Below, in pieces: positions 19,120 through 27,077 of a DNA stretch of 64,000 bases. The number at the start of each line of letters is the position of its first letter. Within the stretch, counting starts at the first letter, position 1. The DNA is from Tsukamurella paurometabola DSM 20162 (GTDB taxonomy: Bacteria; Actinomycetota; Actinomycetes; Mycobacteriales; Mycobacteriaceae), in assembly GCF_000092225.1 (NCBI RefSeq), contig NC_014158.1:3348001-3412000 (forward strand), read 5' to 3'. A model generated the notes under the pieces. It ran no database searches. It had not been told where the DNA came from and saw only the letters and a list, made by a program, of their open reading frames with translations. Position numbers and translations under genes: made by a program.

Positions 19120-20367
19120 TCAGCCGCGCTGCGCGAGGAAGTCGACGACCACATCATCGCCGGCGCGGACCTCCGTCACCTCCGGATCCACCACGATCAG
19201 GCAATTCGCCTCGGCCAGGCTCACCAGCAGGTGCGAGCCGTTGTCCGGGATCGGCGCCACCATGAACTCGCCGGATTCGTCGTCGCGCATCAGCTGACCA
19301 CGCACGTATCCGCGTCGGCCCGCGGGTGATTCGAAGGCGGCGGCGCTCTTCGCGGTCACCAGCCGCCGCATCGGCTGCCGCTTCCCGAGCGCGATCCGCA
19401 CCAGCGGACGCACCATCACCTCGAACGCGACCAGCGCGCTCATCGGGTTCGAGGGCAGCAGGAAGGTGGGGACCTCGTCGGGCCCCAGGGTGCCGAATCC
19501 CTGCACCGAAGCGGGGTGCATCGCGATCCGCTCGACCGCCAGATCACCGAGATCGGCGAGAGCGGCGGTGATCTCGTCCGAGGCGGTACCGCCCAGCGAC
19601 GAGGTGATGACCACGACTTCCGAGCGCTGCAACTGCGCCTCCACGGCGTCGTGCAGCTGTGCCTGATCACCCGACACGATGCCCACCCGGTGCACCTCGG
19701 CGCCGCAGTCGCGGGCCGCGGCGGCGAGCGCGTAGGAGGCCACGTCGTACACCTGGCCGGCGCCGGTCTCCCGGTCGATGTCCACCAGCTCGCGTCCCAC
19801 CGAGATCACCGCGACCCGCGGCCGCGGGTGCACGGAGACCTTGTCCCGGCCGACGGCCGCGAGCAGGCCCACCTGGGCCGGCCCGACCACGGTGCCGCGC
19901 CGCACGGCCACGTCCCCCGGCTGGACGTCATCACCGGTGCGGCGCACGTACTGGCCCGAGCGGACGGAGTGCCCGACCTTGACCTTCGACAGTCCGCCGT
20001 CGGTCCACTTGTCGGGGAGCACGGCGTCGGCGAGCGTGGGCAGCGGCGCACCGGTCTCGACCTTGACGGCCTGGCCCGGCTGCAGCCGGATCGGCTGCCG
20101 GTTGCCCGCGCGCACCTCGCCGACCACGGGCAGGGAGACGATGATCTGCTCGCCCGTCTCGTCGTCCGCGGCGCCGGCATCGGCCACGTCGACCGAGCGC
20201 ACGGCGTACCCGTCGATGGCGGCCTGGTCGAACGCGGGAAGCGCGTTCTCGACCACGACCTCTTCGGCGCACATCATGCCCTGCGCCTCCGAGATGCCCA
20301 CTCGCACCGGACGCGGTGCCACCGCCGCCGCCGTGACCCGTGCCAGGTGGTCCTCAACGGAGCGCAT
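19120..20367 (-). CDS. glp: Gephyrin-like MoeA-family protein (Glp / MoeA1)
   Basis: A 415-residue protein of the molybdopterin molybdotransferase (MoeA) family. Domain signatures are LPAFDQAAIDGYAVRS, VKVETGAPLP, VRRTGDDVQPGDV, the MPT-binding core VAVISVGRELVDI, ITSSLGGTASDE and FLLPSNPMSALVAFEVMVRP. Usual catalytic wording GGVSVGD(Y/F) is altered to SLGGTASDE, which favours the Glp branch that has left cofactor synthesis for cell division. It lies between galU (20 bases) and rimJ-glpR on one strand, the arrangement known for Glp/GlpR. A MoeA enzymatic role cannot be excluded by eye. Confidence 0.85.
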   Translation of the reverse strand: MRSVEDHLARVTAAAVAPRPVRVGISEAQGMMCAEEVVVENALPAFDQAAIDGYAVRSVDVADAGAADDETGEQIIVSLPVVGEVRAGNRQPIRLQPGQAVKVETGAPLPTLADAVLPDKWTDGGLSKVKVGHSVRSGQYVRRTGDDVQPGDVAVRRGTVVGPAQVGLLAAVGRDKVSVHPRPRVAVISVGRELVDIDRETGAGQVYDVASYALAAAARDCGAEVHRVGIVSGDQAQLHDAVEAQLQRSEVVVITSSLGGTASDEITAALADLGDLAVERIAMHPASVQGFGTLGPDEVPTFLLPSNPMSALVAFEVMVRPLVRIALGKRQPMRRLVTAKSAAAFESPAGRRGYVRGQLMRDDESGEFMVAPIPDNGSHLLVSLAEANCLIVVDPEVTEVRAGDDVVVDFLAQRG

Positions 20368-20387
20368 GTTCTGGGGCCTCCCGGTAG

Positions 20388-21284
20388 TTATCGATTCAGT
20401 CGGTCCTGCAGCCAGCCTCGCAGGTCGGGTCCGTAGTCGTCACGGTCCAGGGCCAAGTCAACCGCAGCCTTGAGGTAGCCACCGGGATTTCCGAGATCGT
20501 GTCGGGTACCGCGGTGCACCACCACGTGCACCGGATGCCCCTCGCTGATGAGCAGAGCGATGGCATCGGTGAGCTGGAGTTCGCCGCCGGCGCCGGGCTC
20601 GATCCGGCGCAGCGCATCGAAGATGGCGCGGTCCAGCAGGTAGCGGCCGGCCGCCGCGTAGTTCGACGGTGCGTCCTCGGCCTTCGGCTTTTCGACCATG
20701 CCGTTGACCTTGAGCACATCCGGGTTCGCGGCGTCGGGAACGATCTCGACATCGAAGGCGCCGTAGCTGCTGATCTGCTCCGGCGAGACCTCGATCGCGC
20801 ACAGGACCGAGCCGCCGCGCTTCTCGCGCACCTTGGCCATGGTGGTGAGCACGCCGATCGGCAGCACCAGATCGTCGGGCAGGAGCACCGAGATCGCGTC
20901 CTCGTCGGGGTCGAGCACGGGCTCGACGCAGGAGACGGCGTGTCCGAGGCCGAGCGGCTTGTCCTGGACCACGGCTTCGGCGTGGATCAAGTTGGGGGCG
21001 CGGCGGACCTTGTCGAGCATCGCCTTCTTGCCGCGCTTCTCGAGCGTGCCCTCGAGGACGAGGTCCTCGACGAAGTGGGCGACGACGCCGTCCTTACCGG
21101 GACTGGTGACGATGCAGAGCCGCTCGGCACCCGCGGCAGCGGCTTCTTCGGCGACGAGTTCGATGCCCGGGGTGTCGACCACCGGGAGGAGTTCCTTGGG
21201 GACCGTCTTGGTCGCGGGGAGGAAGCGGGTGCCGAGGCCGGCGGCGGGGACGACCGCGGTCTTCGGGAGTGACGGCGAGTTCAT
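20388..21284 (-). CDS. galU: UTP-glucose-1-phosphate uridylyltransferase
   Basis: A 298-residue GalU that makes UDP-glucose from UTP and glucose-1-phosphate for envelope polysaccharide and trehalose pathways. Signatures are VVPAAGLGTRFLPATKTVPKE with the nucleotide-binding loop and activating Lys, LGLGHAVSC, VLLPDDLVL and VEKPK. ATG 21284 (MNSPSLPKTAVVPAAG) is preceded by GGTGGGGGA. It is divergent from fthC, with 43 bases between start codons, and heads the galU-glp-rimJ-glpR operon. Confidence 0.96.
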   Translation of the reverse strand: MNSPSLPKTAVVPAAGLGTRFLPATKTVPKELLPVVDTPGIELVAEEAAAAGAERLCIVTSPGKDGVVAHFVEDLVLEGTLEKRGKKAMLDKVRRAPNLIHAEAVVQDKPLGLGHAVSCVEPVLDPDEDAISVLLPDDLVLPIGVLTTMAKVREKRGGSVLCAIEVSPEQISSYGAFDVEIVPDAANPDVLKVNGMVEKPKAEDAPSNYAAAGRYLLDRAIFDALRRIEPGAGGELQLTDAIALLISEGHPVHVVVHRGTRHDLGNPGGYLKAAVDLALDRDDYGPDLRGWLQDRLNR

Positions 21285-21327
21285 TCCCCCACCATAGGGT
21301 AGGTCACGCTGGGGTAACGATGTGAGT

Positions 21328-21897
21328 ATGGACTCCATGAGCTGTGGGCCCGATGTGGCGGCGGAGAAGCGGGCGTGGCGGGCACGGCTGCGGGCACAGC
21401 GTGCGGCCCTCACCGAGGGTGACCGGAGCGCTGCCGCGGCGGCACTATCGAAGCTGGTGGCGGGCCTCGACCTGGGGGCCCGAGTGGCTGCCTACGTACC
21501 GGTGGGAAGCGAACCGGGGAGCACCTCCCTGCTTGCCGCGATCCGCGGCGACATCCTGCTCCCGGTGACCCCCGACACACCGGGCGGCCTCGACTGGGCG
21601 GTGTACCGCGGCGAGCTGGCGCCGGGACCGTTCGGTCTGTTGGAACCCACCGGCGACCGACTCGGCGTCGACGCGCTCACCTCGGTGGACACCGTGCTGC
21701 TTCCCGCTCTGGGCGTCTCCCGCGGCGGGGTGCGGCTGGGGCGCGGCGCCGGGTACTACGACCGTTCGCTCCGCGGCGATGCCCGGCTGATCGCGGTGGT
21801 CTACGACCACGAACTGGTCGACGAACTGCCCGCGGAACCCACCGATGTGCCGGTGCACGCGGCGCTCACCCCGTCGGGCCTGGTCGCGTTCTCGTGA
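21328..21897 (+). CDS. fthC: 5-formyltetrahydrofolate cyclo-ligase
   Basis: A 189-residue 5,10-methenyltetrahydrofolate synthetase. It converts 5-formyl-THF to methenyl-THF with ATP. The C-terminal signature GVRLGRGAGYYDRSL and an N-terminal basic segment AAEKRAWRARLRAQR are diagnostic. ATG 21328 was chosen; GTG 21322 is an in-frame alternative, and neither has a clear Shine-Dalgarno sequence. The TGA at 21895-21897 touches the first bases of a dispersed repeat. The same gene (Rv0992c) sits beside galU in M. tuberculosis. Confidence 0.93.
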   Translation: MDSMSCGPDVAAEKRAWRARLRAQRAALTEGDRSAAAAALSKLVAGLDLGARVAAYVPVGSEPGSTSLLAAIRGDILLPVTPDTPGGLDWAVYRGELAPGPFGLLEPTGDRLGVDALTSVDTVLLPALGVSRGGVRLGRGAGYYDRSLRGDARLIAVVYDHELVDELPAEPTDVPVHAALTPSGLVAFS

Positions 21898-21960
21898 AAC
21901 TGTCACTGAGCGCGCCGCCGCGGACATAGTGCACGCGGTCAGCCGCTGCGCGACAGTTTC
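21896..21960. repeat. Dispersed palindromic repeat, copy a
   Basis: A 65-bp imperfect palindrome whose ends GAAACTGTC (21896-21904) and GACAGTTTC (21952-21960) are exact complements. The inside shares CACTGAGCG and GGACATAGTG with the other two copies (22883-22955 in reverse, 39164-39234). It contains the stop codons of both convergent genes, fthC (21895-21897) and the DUF559 gene (21939-21941), whose last residues KLSRSG are encoded within the repeat. It may act as a bidirectional terminator. Confidence 0.8.
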
Positions 21961-22799
21961 CCGCAGCGGTCCCGATGTGAACCGCGGCGGATCACCGCGC
22001 GGATGAAGGGAAACACCTCGTCCCACTGATGCACGACATTGGCATAGGTCAGCCGCATCACCAGATATCCGTCGGCCACCGAGACCAGGTCACGCCACCG
22101 GTCCTTGCCGAACTGCTGCCCGAGGTGGTGTCGCTTCCCATCGCACTCGATGATCAATCGGTCGCCGACCACCATGTCCACCAATCCGACACCGGGAAGG
22201 GATACCTGCGTGCGAAGCCGGATACCGCGGCGGCGCAGGCGAAACCGCACCAGGGACTCGATACCTGAGTCGGCCCGCGGATCGACCTCCCGCAGCAACC
22301 GCTGCACGCGCAGCGGCGCACGGATCAGCAACGGAGCGATATCGCCGACGGACCACTCCGGCCTGCGGAGAACCGAATCGCAGATCGCGACGAAATCCTC
22401 CGCCGATGCGCACCGCGCCGCGCAGGCCAGAGCTTCCGGAATCGGGTCGACGGCGCGCCGGGGCGTCGGCAGCGGCCGGTAGGCCGAACACTGCTCGTGC
22501 GCCGTCCGGAGATGCCGGGACCGGCGGACGTGCAGGCGGGCATCGGGCACGCCCCAGATCCCGTCGCGGCGGGCCAGCGCACTGGTGCAGGTCACCACGG
22601 CACCGGATCGCACCGCGGCGACCACCGCCGGATCGGAGTTACCCGCGTCGTACCAACCGCGGCGGATCACCGTGAGGTGCCTATGCCGCACCGCGCGCTC
22701 GATCTCCTCGGCCGCGACGCCGCACGAGAGCAGCACCTGCCGCGAGACCACTCCGCTATCGAGCGCCGCGAGCTGCTGCACGGCCGTTGCGGTATCCAT
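21939..22799 (-). CDS. DUF559-type protein with AbiEi-like N-terminal domain (copy 1)
   Basis: A 286-residue protein. The N-terminal helix-turn-helix part (about residues 1-90) resembles the AbiEi antitoxin-type domain (VVSRQVLLSCGVAAEEIERAVRHRHLTVIRRGWYD). The C-terminal part (about 170-270) resembles the DUF559/Vsr-like endonuclease fold with VDMVVGDRLIIECDGKRHH, where Asp, Glu and Lys fit the nuclease core. Proteins like this are numerous and mostly orphan in actinobacteria; no AbiEii toxin gene lies beside it. It is bounded by inverted copies of the dispersed repeat at 21896 and 22883, and the C-terminus is encoded by the repeat itself. A second family member is at 47338. Confidence 0.75.
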   Translation of the reverse strand: MDTATAVQQLAALDSGVVSRQVLLSCGVAAEEIERAVRHRHLTVIRRGWYDAGNSDPAVVAAVRSGAVVTCTSALARRDGIWGVPDARLHVRRSRHLRTAHEQCSAYRPLPTPRRAVDPIPEALACAARCASAEDFVAICDSVLRRPEWSVGDIAPLLIRAPLRVQRLLREVDPRADSGIESLVRFRLRRRGIRLRTQVSLPGVGLVDMVVGDRLIIECDGKRHHLGQQFGKDRWRDLVSVADGYLVMRLTYANVVHQWDEVFPFIRAVIRRGSHRDRCGKLSRSG

Positions 22800-22882
22800 G
22801 CCTTCAGGGTGCGCGATGCCGCGGACGGAACCGGCGGACTGCGCAGCAGCCTGTGGATGGATGCCCGTTTCGGCGCGCAGTT

Positions 22883-22955
22883 CTCGAAACTGTTCTCCAC
22901 AGGGCGTACGCAGCCATTATGTCCTCGCAGCGCCGCTCAGTGACAGTTTCGCGAG
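22883..22955. repeat. Dispersed palindromic repeat, copy b (inverted relative to copy a)
   Basis: A 73-bp element with ends CTCGAAACTGTT (22883-22894) and GACAGTTTCGCGAG (22942-22955). Its reverse complement aligns with copy a through GAAACTGTCACTGAGCG and GGACATAATG. It lies 83 bases upstream of the DUF559 start and 3 bases beyond the TetR stop, so it could terminate the tetR message. Together, copies a and b bracket the DUF559 gene as inverted repeats about 1.06 kb apart. Confidence 0.8.
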
Positions 22956-22957
22956 GC

Positions 22958-23542
22958 CTAGATCAACAGGCGGGCGATATAGCGCTCGCCGTAGGCCCGC
23001 AGTGCGGCGGAATCGGCGACGTCGAGGCCGGTGGGCGGGTTCGATAGCAGCGACCCGGTCACGCGCAGCATCAGGTCGGTGACCGAGCACAGCTCGGCGT
23101 AATCCTGCTCCGCACCCGAATTGCGCAGCCGGATCACGATGCCCTGGATCAACAAGTCCCAGACACCGCGAGGGATGCGCAGGAAGTATTCGGGCTCCGC
23201 GGCCAGCACCTTCGACACCGCGAGATTGGCCGCCGCCTGCTCGATGCTCAGTACGAAGACCTCGACCAGCGTCTGCTGCGGCGTGTATCCGACGATCGTC
23301 TTGTCGAGCCGGCGGCGCAGCGTACGGATCTCGATCGCCACCACGCGGGCGATCAGCTGATCGCGATTGGGAAAGATCCGATAGAGCGTGCTGCGGGAGA
23401 CGTGCGCCTGTTTGGCGACCTGATCCATGCTCACGCCCGGGATGCCGTTCGCCGCGATCACCTCGCGCGCGGCGTCCACGATCCGTCGCGCCGGCGACGG
23501 GGTTCGCTGGGCGCCGACGTGCGCAGCCGGGGAAACCGTCAT
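22958..23542 (-). CDS. TetR-family transcriptional regulator
   Basis: A 194-residue regulator. The N-terminal helix-turn-helix (about residues 20-65) reads RIVDAAREVIAANGIPGVSMDQVAKQAHVSRSTLYRIFPNRDQL in several overlapping motifs typical of TetR. The rest is a variable ligand-binding domain. ATG 23542 was chosen. The start region contains ATACCGGTAT (23541-23550), a palindrome that may be its own operator. It is divergent from ruc, with a CIRCE element in between that could also influence it. The ligand and regulon are unknown. Confidence 0.85.
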   Translation of the reverse strand: MTVSPAAHVGAQRTPSPARRIVDAAREVIAANGIPGVSMDQVAKQAHVSRSTLYRIFPNRDQLIARVVAIEIRTLRRRLDKTIVGYTPQQTLVEVFVLSIEQAAANLAVSKVLAAEPEYFLRIPRGVWDLLIQGIVIRLRNSGAEQDYAELCSVTDLMLRVTGSLLSNPPTGLDVADSAALRAYGERYIARLLI

Positions 23543-23567
23543 ACCGGTATCGTATCGGTTCACACCG

Positions 23568-23594
23568 TTGGCACTCGACTCGTCTGAGTGCTAA
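23568..23594. promoter_or_regulatory. CIRCE element (HrcA operator) upstream of ruc
   Basis: TTGGCACTC (23568-23576), exactly nine spacer bases, then GAGTGCTAA (23586-23594). The CIRCE consensus is TTAGCACTC-N9-GAGTGCTAA, so only one base differs. TAATAT at 23603-23608 is a fitting -10, placing transcription start at about the GTG at 23615, so the operator would cover the -35 region of a leaderless message. HrcA repression and heat induction are expected. Confidence 0.85.
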
Positions 23595-23614
23595 ACGCGC
23601 GGTAATATGAGTGG

Positions 23615-23887
23615 GTGCCTACATACTCATACGCGTGCAAGGAGTGCGGCGAGGCCTTCGACGCCGTCCAATCCTTCTCGGATGATCCGCTGACCGTCTG
23701 CCCGAACTGCGGCGGCCCCCTGCGCAAGCTGTTCAACTCGGTCGGTGTGGTGTTCAAGGGCAGTGGCTTCTACCGCACTGATTCCCGCAGCTCGAAGGCC
23801 GATACCACCGCCAAGACGGAGCCGAAGTCCGCATCGTCGGATACGGCGGCGAAGGTCGAGAAGGCCACCAATTCCGCCGGTTCCTAG
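23615..23887 (+). CDS. ruc: FmdB-type zinc-ribbon protein, homologue of the redox-regulated chaperone Ruc
   Basis: A 90-residue protein. An N-terminal zinc ribbon PTYSYACKECGEAF...VCPNCGG has four cysteines (C8, C11, C29, C32). A low-complexity tail rich in Ser, Lys, Ala and Thr follows residue 55. This layout, and its place beside fthC and galU, match Rv0991c, described as Ruc, a Zn-binding chaperone that becomes active when its cysteines are oxidised. The GTG start has no clear Shine-Dalgarno and fits a leaderless message under the CIRCE operator. Chaperone activity is inferred from the family. Confidence 0.82.
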   Translation: MPTYSYACKECGEAFDAVQSFSDDPLTVCPNCGGPLRKLFNSVGVVFKGSGFYRTDSRSSKADTTAKTEPKSASSDTAAKVEKATNSAGS

Positions 23888-23905
23888 CTGCGCTAGGTTG
23901 CTCTC

Positions 23906-24715
23906 ATGACGCACGTCTTCGATGAGGCGACCGCCGTGGAGCAGGTGTCCCCCGGTCTCTTCCGGGCGCACACCCACCCCGCCTACAACAACATGGTCGG
24001 CCCGTTCGGGGGTATCACCGCCGCAACCGTGATCGCCGCATTGCAGCACCACCCGGACGCCCAGGGCGACCCGCTGTCGATGACGATCAACTACGCCGCC
24101 CCCATCGCCGAGGGCGCGTGGGACATCGAGGTCACGGTCCTGCGCACCAACCGCACGAACCAGCACTTCACGTACCTGATCACACAGGGTTCGGGCCCCG
24201 TCGCCTCCGGTACCGCGGTGTTCGGCACCCGTCGCGACACCTGGAGCGACACCGAGATCACCGTCCCCACAGTCGGTGCCCCCGAGGACTACGCGGAGCA
24301 GGAGTTCCCCGAGTTCATCGCGTGGCCCCGCAATTACGAGAAGCGCTTCGTCGAGGGCGGCCTGAACGACATCGACGGCCCGCAGCCCGCGTCGACCACC
24401 ACGCTGTGGCTGCGCGACCGGCCGGGCCGCGACCTCGACTATCCCGCGCTCGCATCCATCGCCGACGCCTTCTTCCCGCGGGTCTTCCTGCGTCGCGGCA
24501 CGTACCTCCCGGCGGGCACCATCTCGCTGACCACGTACTTCCACGCGACTTCCGCAGAACTCGCCGAGCAGGGCGACGACTACCTGCTCGGCACGGCCAC
24601 AGCGGCCCGATTCGGGCACGGTCATTTCGACCAGTACGCGCAGGTCTGGAGTCGTTCGGGCACACTGCTGGCGACCACACACCAACTGGTCTACTACAAG
24701 GATCCGCAGGGCTGA
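23906..24715 (+). CDS. Acyl-CoA thioesterase family protein (TesB-like double hotdog)
   Basis: A 269-residue two-hotdog thioesterase. The first half has PAYNNMVGPFGGITAATVIAAL and LSMTINYAAPI; the second has FPRVFLRRGTYLPAGTISLTTYFHA and LLGTATAARFGHGHFDQYAQVWS, as in acyl-CoA thioesterase II-like proteins that hydrolyse acyl-CoA to free acid and CoA. It begins 18 bases after ruc and may be cotranscribed. The substrate chain length is not predictable. Confidence 0.82.
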   Translation: MTHVFDEATAVEQVSPGLFRAHTHPAYNNMVGPFGGITAATVIAALQHHPDAQGDPLSMTINYAAPIAEGAWDIEVTVLRTNRTNQHFTYLITQGSGPVASGTAVFGTRRDTWSDTEITVPTVGAPEDYAEQEFPEFIAWPRNYEKRFVEGGLNDIDGPQPASTTTLWLRDRPGRDLDYPALASIADAFFPRVFLRRGTYLPAGTISLTTYFHATSAELAEQGDDYLLGTATAARFGHGHFDQYAQVWSRSGTLLATTHQLVYYKDPQG

Positions 24716-24815
24716 TCCGGGCCCGTTCCTCCACAGGTTCGGGGTTTTCCACAGGCCGCTCCGCCGGACGGCTTGCGCACCCGTTCCCGACGGTGCGCCG
24801 TCGTAGCGTCCGGGC

Positions 24816-25472
24816 ATGAACTCACTGCAACCGACGGGCGCAGAACGCATCCGCGCTGCGCTGCGCCCCGGCTGGGCGCGCACCCTCACCGCACGCCGGG
24901 CCGCGGCCGGGGTGCTCACCGTGCTCGCACTGGTGGTCGCCGTCACCAGCGAGCCGAGTGGGCCGCAGACAGAGGTGCTCACGGCGGCAAGGGAACTCGG
25001 CCCCGGCGGCAGGCTCGCCGATGCGGACCTACGGCTGACCACGGTCCCGGCCGAGTTGGCTCCACCGGATGCGCTCACCTCCACCGGGCAGGCGGTGGGC
25101 CGATCGGTGACCGGGCCGGTGGGGGCGGGCGAGATCCTGACCGACCGCCGGGTCCTCACCGATCGCACCGCCGGTCAGATCCGGCCCGGATCGAGGCTCG
25201 TGCCAGTAGCGCTACAGGATGCGGCGACGATGGACCTGCTACGCCCCGGCGATGTGGTCGATGTGGTGGCGCAGCGTAAGGCACGCGCCGGCGAGCGGGA
25301 GGACGACGGTACGCCGCTCGTCCTCGCTCGCTCGGCGACGGTGGCGGTCGCGGCAGCGGCGCAGGGACCGCGTCAGCAGGCGCGCACCGCGATGCTGGCG
25401 ATGACCGAGACCGAGGCGCACGCGGTTGCCGCAGCGGCGCTCAGTTCGCCTCTATCGGTGGTTTTCCGATGA
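24816..25472 (+). CDS. SAF-domain membrane-anchored protein (CpaB/RcpC-like)
   Basis: A 218-residue protein with one N-terminal membrane helix (AAAGVLTVLALVVAVTS, about residues 28-45) followed by an exported SAF domain (about 55-125, ARELGPGGRLADADLRLTTVPAELAP). The tail is similar to CpaB/RcpC (VPVALQDAATMDLLRPGDVVDVVAQ). CpaB takes part in Flp/tad pilus assembly, yet no tad genes are in the window, so a pilus role is unsupported. It is convergent with the PrsW gene, only nine bases from it. Confidence 0.75.
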   Translation: MNSLQPTGAERIRAALRPGWARTLTARRAAAGVLTVLALVVAVTSEPSGPQTEVLTAARELGPGGRLADADLRLTTVPAELAPPDALTSTGQAVGRSVTGPVGAGEILTDRRVLTDRTAGQIRPGSRLVPVALQDAATMDLLRPGDVVDVVAQRKARAGEREDDGTPLVLARSATVAVAAAAQGPRQQARTAMLAMTETEAHAVAAAALSSPLSVVFR

Positions 25473-25481
25473 ACGCCGCGG

Positions 25482-26480
25482 TCAGCCCGCCCGGTATGTC
25501 AGCTCGCGTAGCAGCCACTGCTGGCGCTGGCGGGTGACATCGGCGACAGCCGGGCCGTAGTAGAACCGCATGTACTGCTCGGCGTTCCGGCGCAGCGCCC
25601 GGGTGGGCAGGGTCGCGAGTTCCTGCGGCGGCGCGAGCTGCGCCGCCGCAGGGGACGCGATCGCGGACGAGAGCCAACGCCGCTGGTCGAACACCATCCA
25701 AACCCACACCCCGGCCAGCACCGACACGGTGACCAGGCACTTGAGAAGGATCAGCAGCAGGATCACGCCGGGGTTCTCGCCGCTCGGCGCGTTCCACCAG
25801 AAGTGCAGGAGGTACGCCAGAGCGATACCGACCACGCCGAACACGGAGCGGGAACGAAGCAGGATCAGCCCCACGGCGAACAGACCGGTGTACACCCAGT
25901 GCGATTGGAACCCGAACAGCGTCCGCAGGATCGACACGGTGAGCGCGCCGGTGACATCGGACTGCGCATCCCGCAACGCGAAGGTGGCCGCATACGAGAT
26001 GTTCTCCACCACTTGAAATCCCAGTCCGGCGAAAGCGCCGACCGCGAACACTTGCAGGGGACGGTGCAATCGATCGCGGTACATCACAAGCAGTAGAGCG
26101 ACACCCGCCCCCTTGATGGTCTCTTCGTCGAGCGGACCGATGAGAGCGGCGCTCCACGTGGTGGCTCCGGGATCGTCGAGCACGTCCAATACCGCGTCGG
26201 ACGCGAAACCGTTGATCTGGAGGGCGATTCCGCAGGCGCCGACGGCACCCCAGAGGAAGGCCAGCCCCCATGCCGACCGCACCTGGGCGTGCGAGCGGTC
26301 GAGCACCACGATGATCACGGCGACGAGTGCCGCCGCAACGATGATCACCGGCAGGGCGGCGGCGACGCCTCGCCAGGATGCGGCGATCCGGTCGGGGAGG
26401 TCACGTGCGAGCACGAGGGCGCCGAGGATGGTGCCGACGAGGAATACCCAGGCGCTGATCATCCGGGTCCACTGCGCCAT
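25482..26480 (-). CDS. PrsW-family intramembrane metalloprotease
   Basis: A 332-residue protein with about eight membrane helices. PrsW motifs are GPLDEETIKG (Glu-Glu-x-x-Lys), FAGLGFQVVENISYA (Glu-Asn) and the later helices SHWVYTGLFAVG and LAYLLHFWWN with candidate metal-ligand His residues. PrsW proteases cut anti-sigma or other membrane proteins; the substrate here is unknown. ATG 26480 shares a TGATG junction with the gene upstream, so the pair is translationally coupled; a longer start would overlap that gene. Confidence 0.83.
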   Translation of the reverse strand: MAQWTRMISAWVFLVGTILGALVLARDLPDRIAASWRGVAAALPVIIVAAALVAVIIVVLDRSHAQVRSAWGLAFLWGAVGACGIALQINGFASDAVLDVLDDPGATTWSAALIGPLDEETIKGAGVALLLVMYRDRLHRPLQVFAVGAFAGLGFQVVENISYAATFALRDAQSDVTGALTVSILRTLFGFQSHWVYTGLFAVGLILLRSRSVFGVVGIALAYLLHFWWNAPSGENPGVILLLILLKCLVTVSVLAGVWVWMVFDQRRWLSSAIASPAAAQLAPPQELATLPTRALRRNAEQYMRFYYGPAVADVTRQRQQWLLRELTYRAG

Positions 26481-27007
26481 CACGCGATCCGCAACGTTCG
26501 CACGAGCGCCGGGACGTCGGCGAGCGGACCGTCGCTTGCGCGGAGCGTGAGCACCGTGACCAGTAGTTCGGCGTCGGCCACCACGGCGCACTCACCACGC
26601 CGGTCGCCCACCGAGGCAACACAGCTTCTGCCGGAGAACCTCTCGCCGCGCAGGTCGCCGGTGAAGGCGGCGTCGACGCCGCCCACGTCGAGTTCGCGCA
26701 AGCGCCGGGGCGCAGCGGTGGCGAAGTCCTTCATGCCGGTGGTCAGTCGCACTGTGAGGACGCCGCCGCGCGGATGGACGAACCGCAGGACGTCTGCCCG
26801 GCCTGTGGGCACACGGTCCCAGCCCGACGGTGCGCGCAGTTCCACACGTCCGCCGGGGCCCGAGCCTACGGAGTAGATCTGGTCGGTCACCGGCGTCCTC
26901 GGGGTGGGCACGGCGCGTTCGACTCCGAACCACCCTGCTGCCAATCCCCCCACGGCGAGAATCACACCCGCCGAAACGCCCGCGTCGACTGCACGGGAAC
27001 GGTTCAT
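26480..27007 (-). CDS. Hypothetical membrane-anchored exported protein
   Basis: A 175-residue protein with a signal-anchor-like N-terminus (VDAGVSAGVILAVGGLAAGWFGV) and an extracytoplasmic domain. It contains three Gly-rich or hydrophobic strands and two Cys (GRSCVASVGDRRGECAVV), which may form a disulfide. I do not recognise a named family. It is coupled to the PrsW-type protease gene (TGATG), so it could be a partner or substrate, which is a guess from context. It is divergent from mscL, 70 bases apart. Confidence 0.6.
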   Translation of the reverse strand: MNRSRAVDAGVSAGVILAVGGLAAGWFGVERAVPTPRTPVTDQIYSVGSGPGGRVELRAPSGWDRVPTGRADVLRFVHPRGGVLTVRLTTGMKDFATAAPRRLRELDVGGVDAAFTGDLRGERFSGRSCVASVGDRRGECAVVADAELLVTVLTLRASDGPLADVPALVRTLRIA

Positions 27008-27077
27008 GTGGTTAGCATATTCGTCAGAGTTGTCTCACGCGTAACACTGGTTGCGGAATCGCAAAGGATGGACAGCA

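Noticed and set aside
21939-22799. AbiEi-type antitoxin of a type IV toxin-antitoxin or abortive-infection system
   Set aside because: No AbiEii nucleotidyltransferase gene lies beside either DUF559-type gene. The nuclease-like C-terminal domain argues for the orphan DUF559 family instead.
24735-24765. tttccacagg, resembling a DnaA box, and a similar atatccacagg near 30820
   Set aside because: Single, imperfect sites far apart with no dnaA/dnaN context. An origin of replication would need a cluster of boxes.
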